6,736 bases of DNA, from positions 684 through 7,419 of the forward strand of contig DHXA01000208.1 of NCBI GenBank assembly GCA_002413455.1. The letters run 5' to 3'. Below, one piece after another: positions 5,596 to 6,736 of the stretch (the first letter of the stretch is position 1; the number at the start of each line of letters is the position of its first letter). The notes below the pieces were generated by a model that did not search any database, had not been told where the DNA came from, and saw only the letters and a list, made by a program, of their open reading frames with translations. The stretch comes from Rhodanobacter sp. UBA5168 (GTDB lineage: Bacteria; Pseudomonadota; Gammaproteobacteria; Xanthomonadales; Rhodanobacteraceae). Both the position numbers and the translations under genes were made by a program.

Positions 5596-6736
5596 TCAGC
5601 GGTCGAAGGTCAGCCGCTGTCCGCGCACACTGTCGTCGATCGTCGAGCCATCCCACACCCGCTTTCCGTTGACGAAGGTGCTGGCGATCGAGCTGTGGAA
5701 AGTTTCGTCCTCGAACGGCGACCAGCCGCACTTGGACAGCACTTCGCCGCGGGTCACGGTATGCGGCTTGCGCGGATCGACCAGCACCAGATCGGCGGCG
5801 TAGCCTTCCCGCAGGTAGCCGCGCTGCTTTACGTCGAACAAGGTGGCAGGTGCATGGCTCACTGCCTCGACCACCCGCTCCAGTGTCAGCTTGCCCTCGA
5901 ACACCTGTTGCAGCGCGACCTGCAAGGCGAACTGCACCAGCGGCAGTCCGGATGGCGCCTTGTCGTACTTCTGCGCCTTCTCATCCAGCAGATGCGGCGC
6001 ATGGTCGGTGGCGAGCACATCGATGCGGCCTTCGGCCAGCGCACGGATGATCGCCTCGCGGTCGGTGGCAGATTTGATCGCCGGGTTGCACTTGATCAGG
6101 AAGCCCAGCCGTTCGTGGTCGCGGTCGTCGAAGTGCAGGAAGTGCACGCAGGTCTCGGCGGTGATCTGCTTGCCCTTGACCGGGCCGGGCTGAAACAGCG
6201 CCAGCTCGTCGGCGGTGGAGATGTGCAACACGTGCAGCCGCGTGCCGTGCTTCTGCGCCAGCGAGATCGCCAGTCGGGTCGATTTGATGCAGGCCTCGCG
6301 CGAACGAATCAGCGGATGCTCGCTGGCCGGGATGTCCTCGCCGTATTTTTCGCGTGCGATGGCATGCAGCGCGTCGATCATCGGGGTGTCTTCGCAATGC
6401 GTGATGATCGGGGTAGGGCAGTCGCGGAAGATGCCGTCCAGCGTGTCCGGGTTGTCGACCAGCATGTTGCCGGTGGAAGCCCCCATGAACACCTTCACGC
6501 CCGGCGTGGTGAGCGGGTCGATCACCCGGATCGCTTCCAGGTTGTCGTTGCTGGCGCCCATGTAATAGGCGTAGCTCACGGCCGAGTCGTCTGCGGCGTG
6601 CGCGTACTTTGCTTCCAGCGCCGCGCGGTCGAGCGTCGGGGGCCGGGTGTTTGGCATGTCCATGAAACTGGTGATGCCGCCGGCTGCGCAGGCGCGCGAC
6701 TCGTGCAGCGTGTCGGCCTTGTAGGACAGGCCGGGT
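5596..6736 (-). CDS. pyrC: Dihydroorotase (class I type), N-terminus outside window
   Basis: Dihydroorotase closes carbamoyl-aspartate to dihydroorotate in pyrimidine synthesis. The frame stays open to the right edge, and its first visible residues read PGLSYKADTLHESRACAAGG, which follow directly on the HxHFRE metal motif of the family; so about 379 residues are present and roughly 60-70 are missing. An internal ATG at 6663 (MDMPNTRP) is not the start. Visible active-site residues are the probable carboxylated Lys of GVKVFMGASTGNML (codon 6493-6495), His of THCED (6397-6399), His of LHVLHIST (6223-6225) and Asp of LATDHAPH (6004-6006). The C-terminal part gives GYAADLVLVD and CGWSPFE, placing it with the long class I-like enzymes also common in Bacteroidetes, not the 348-residue E. 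coli PyrC. Allantoinase and dihydropyrimidinase are less likely. It is transcribed toward folE2. Confidence 0.88.
   Translation of the reverse strand, partial: PGLSYKADTLHESRACAAGGITSFMDMPNTRPPTLDRAALEAKYAHAADDSAVSYAYYMGASNDNLEAIRVIDPLTTPGVKVFMGASTGNMLVDNPDTLDGIFRDCPTPIITHCEDTPMIDALHAIAREKYGEDIPASEHPLIRSREACIKSTRLAISLAQKHGTRLHVLHISTADELALFQPGPVKGKQITAETCVHFLHFDDRDHERLGFLIKCNPAIKSATDREAIIRALAEGRIDVLATDHAPHLLDEKAQKYDKAPSGLPLVQFALQVALQQVFEGKLTLERVVEAVSHAPATLFDVKQRGYLREGYAADLVLVDPRKPHTVTRGEVLSKCGWSPFEDETFHSSIASTFVNGKRVWDGSTIDDSVRGQRLTFDR

Noticed and set aside
6661..6736. ATG at 6663 as the true dihydroorotase start, which would make a truncated enzyme
   Set aside because: The frame remains open upstream to the window edge and encodes conserved family sequence (PGLSYKADTLHESRA), so the gene is cut by the window, not truncated in nature.

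Overview
The window is a GC-rich, gene-dense piece of bacterial chromosome. It reads best as a gammaproteobacterium of the Xanthomonadales type (Xanthomonas/Rhodanobacter/Dyella-like). The reasons are the E. coli-like EF-P, the mtaD-ubiG-mupP gene order known from Pseudomonas, an intergenic remnant ending in a motif like the short dispersed repeats of that group, and very strong G/C preference at third codon positions. The taxonomic call is inference from memory, not a search. I see no phage, plasmid, insertion-sequence or CRISPR content; this looks like housekeeping chromosome.

Layout. (1) Positions 1-370 hold the 3' two thirds of efp (elongation factor P), ended by a 12-bp hairpin. (2) Positions 371-621 are non-coding, with the hairpin, a decayed repeat-like stretch, three tandem copies of a 7-mer and a small palindrome just upstream of the next gene. 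(3) Positions 622-4495 carry five tightly packed plus-strand genes that look like one operon. In order they are an amidohydrolase of the 5'-methylthioadenosine/S-adenosylhomocysteine deaminase type (mtaD), an 84-residue YciI-like protein, the ubiquinone methyltransferase UbiG, a HAD phosphatase closest to MupP (N-acetylmuramate 6-phosphate phosphatase), and a divergent squalene/phytoene synthase-like protein. The last two junctions are 4-bp ATGA overlaps. (4) After a 100-bp gap comes folE2, the zinc-independent GTP cyclohydrolase (4596-5543). (5) A short convergent intergenic hairpin separates it from a minus-strand dihydroorotase gene (pyrC, 5596-6736), which runs off the right edge.

How the genes may work together. 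UbiG uses S-adenosylmethionine and releases S-adenosylhomocysteine, and the first gene of the operon encodes an enzyme of a family that deaminates methylthioadenosine and S-adenosylhomocysteine. MupP belongs to cell-wall sugar recycling and has no obvious biochemical tie to the others, although it also follows ubiG in Pseudomonas. The last operon gene is the least understood: it keeps the fold signatures of trans-isoprenyl synthases but appears to have lost the Asp-rich catalytic motifs. I found no clearly new multi-gene system. The squalene/phytoene synthase-like protein and the small YciI-like protein are the most open questions.
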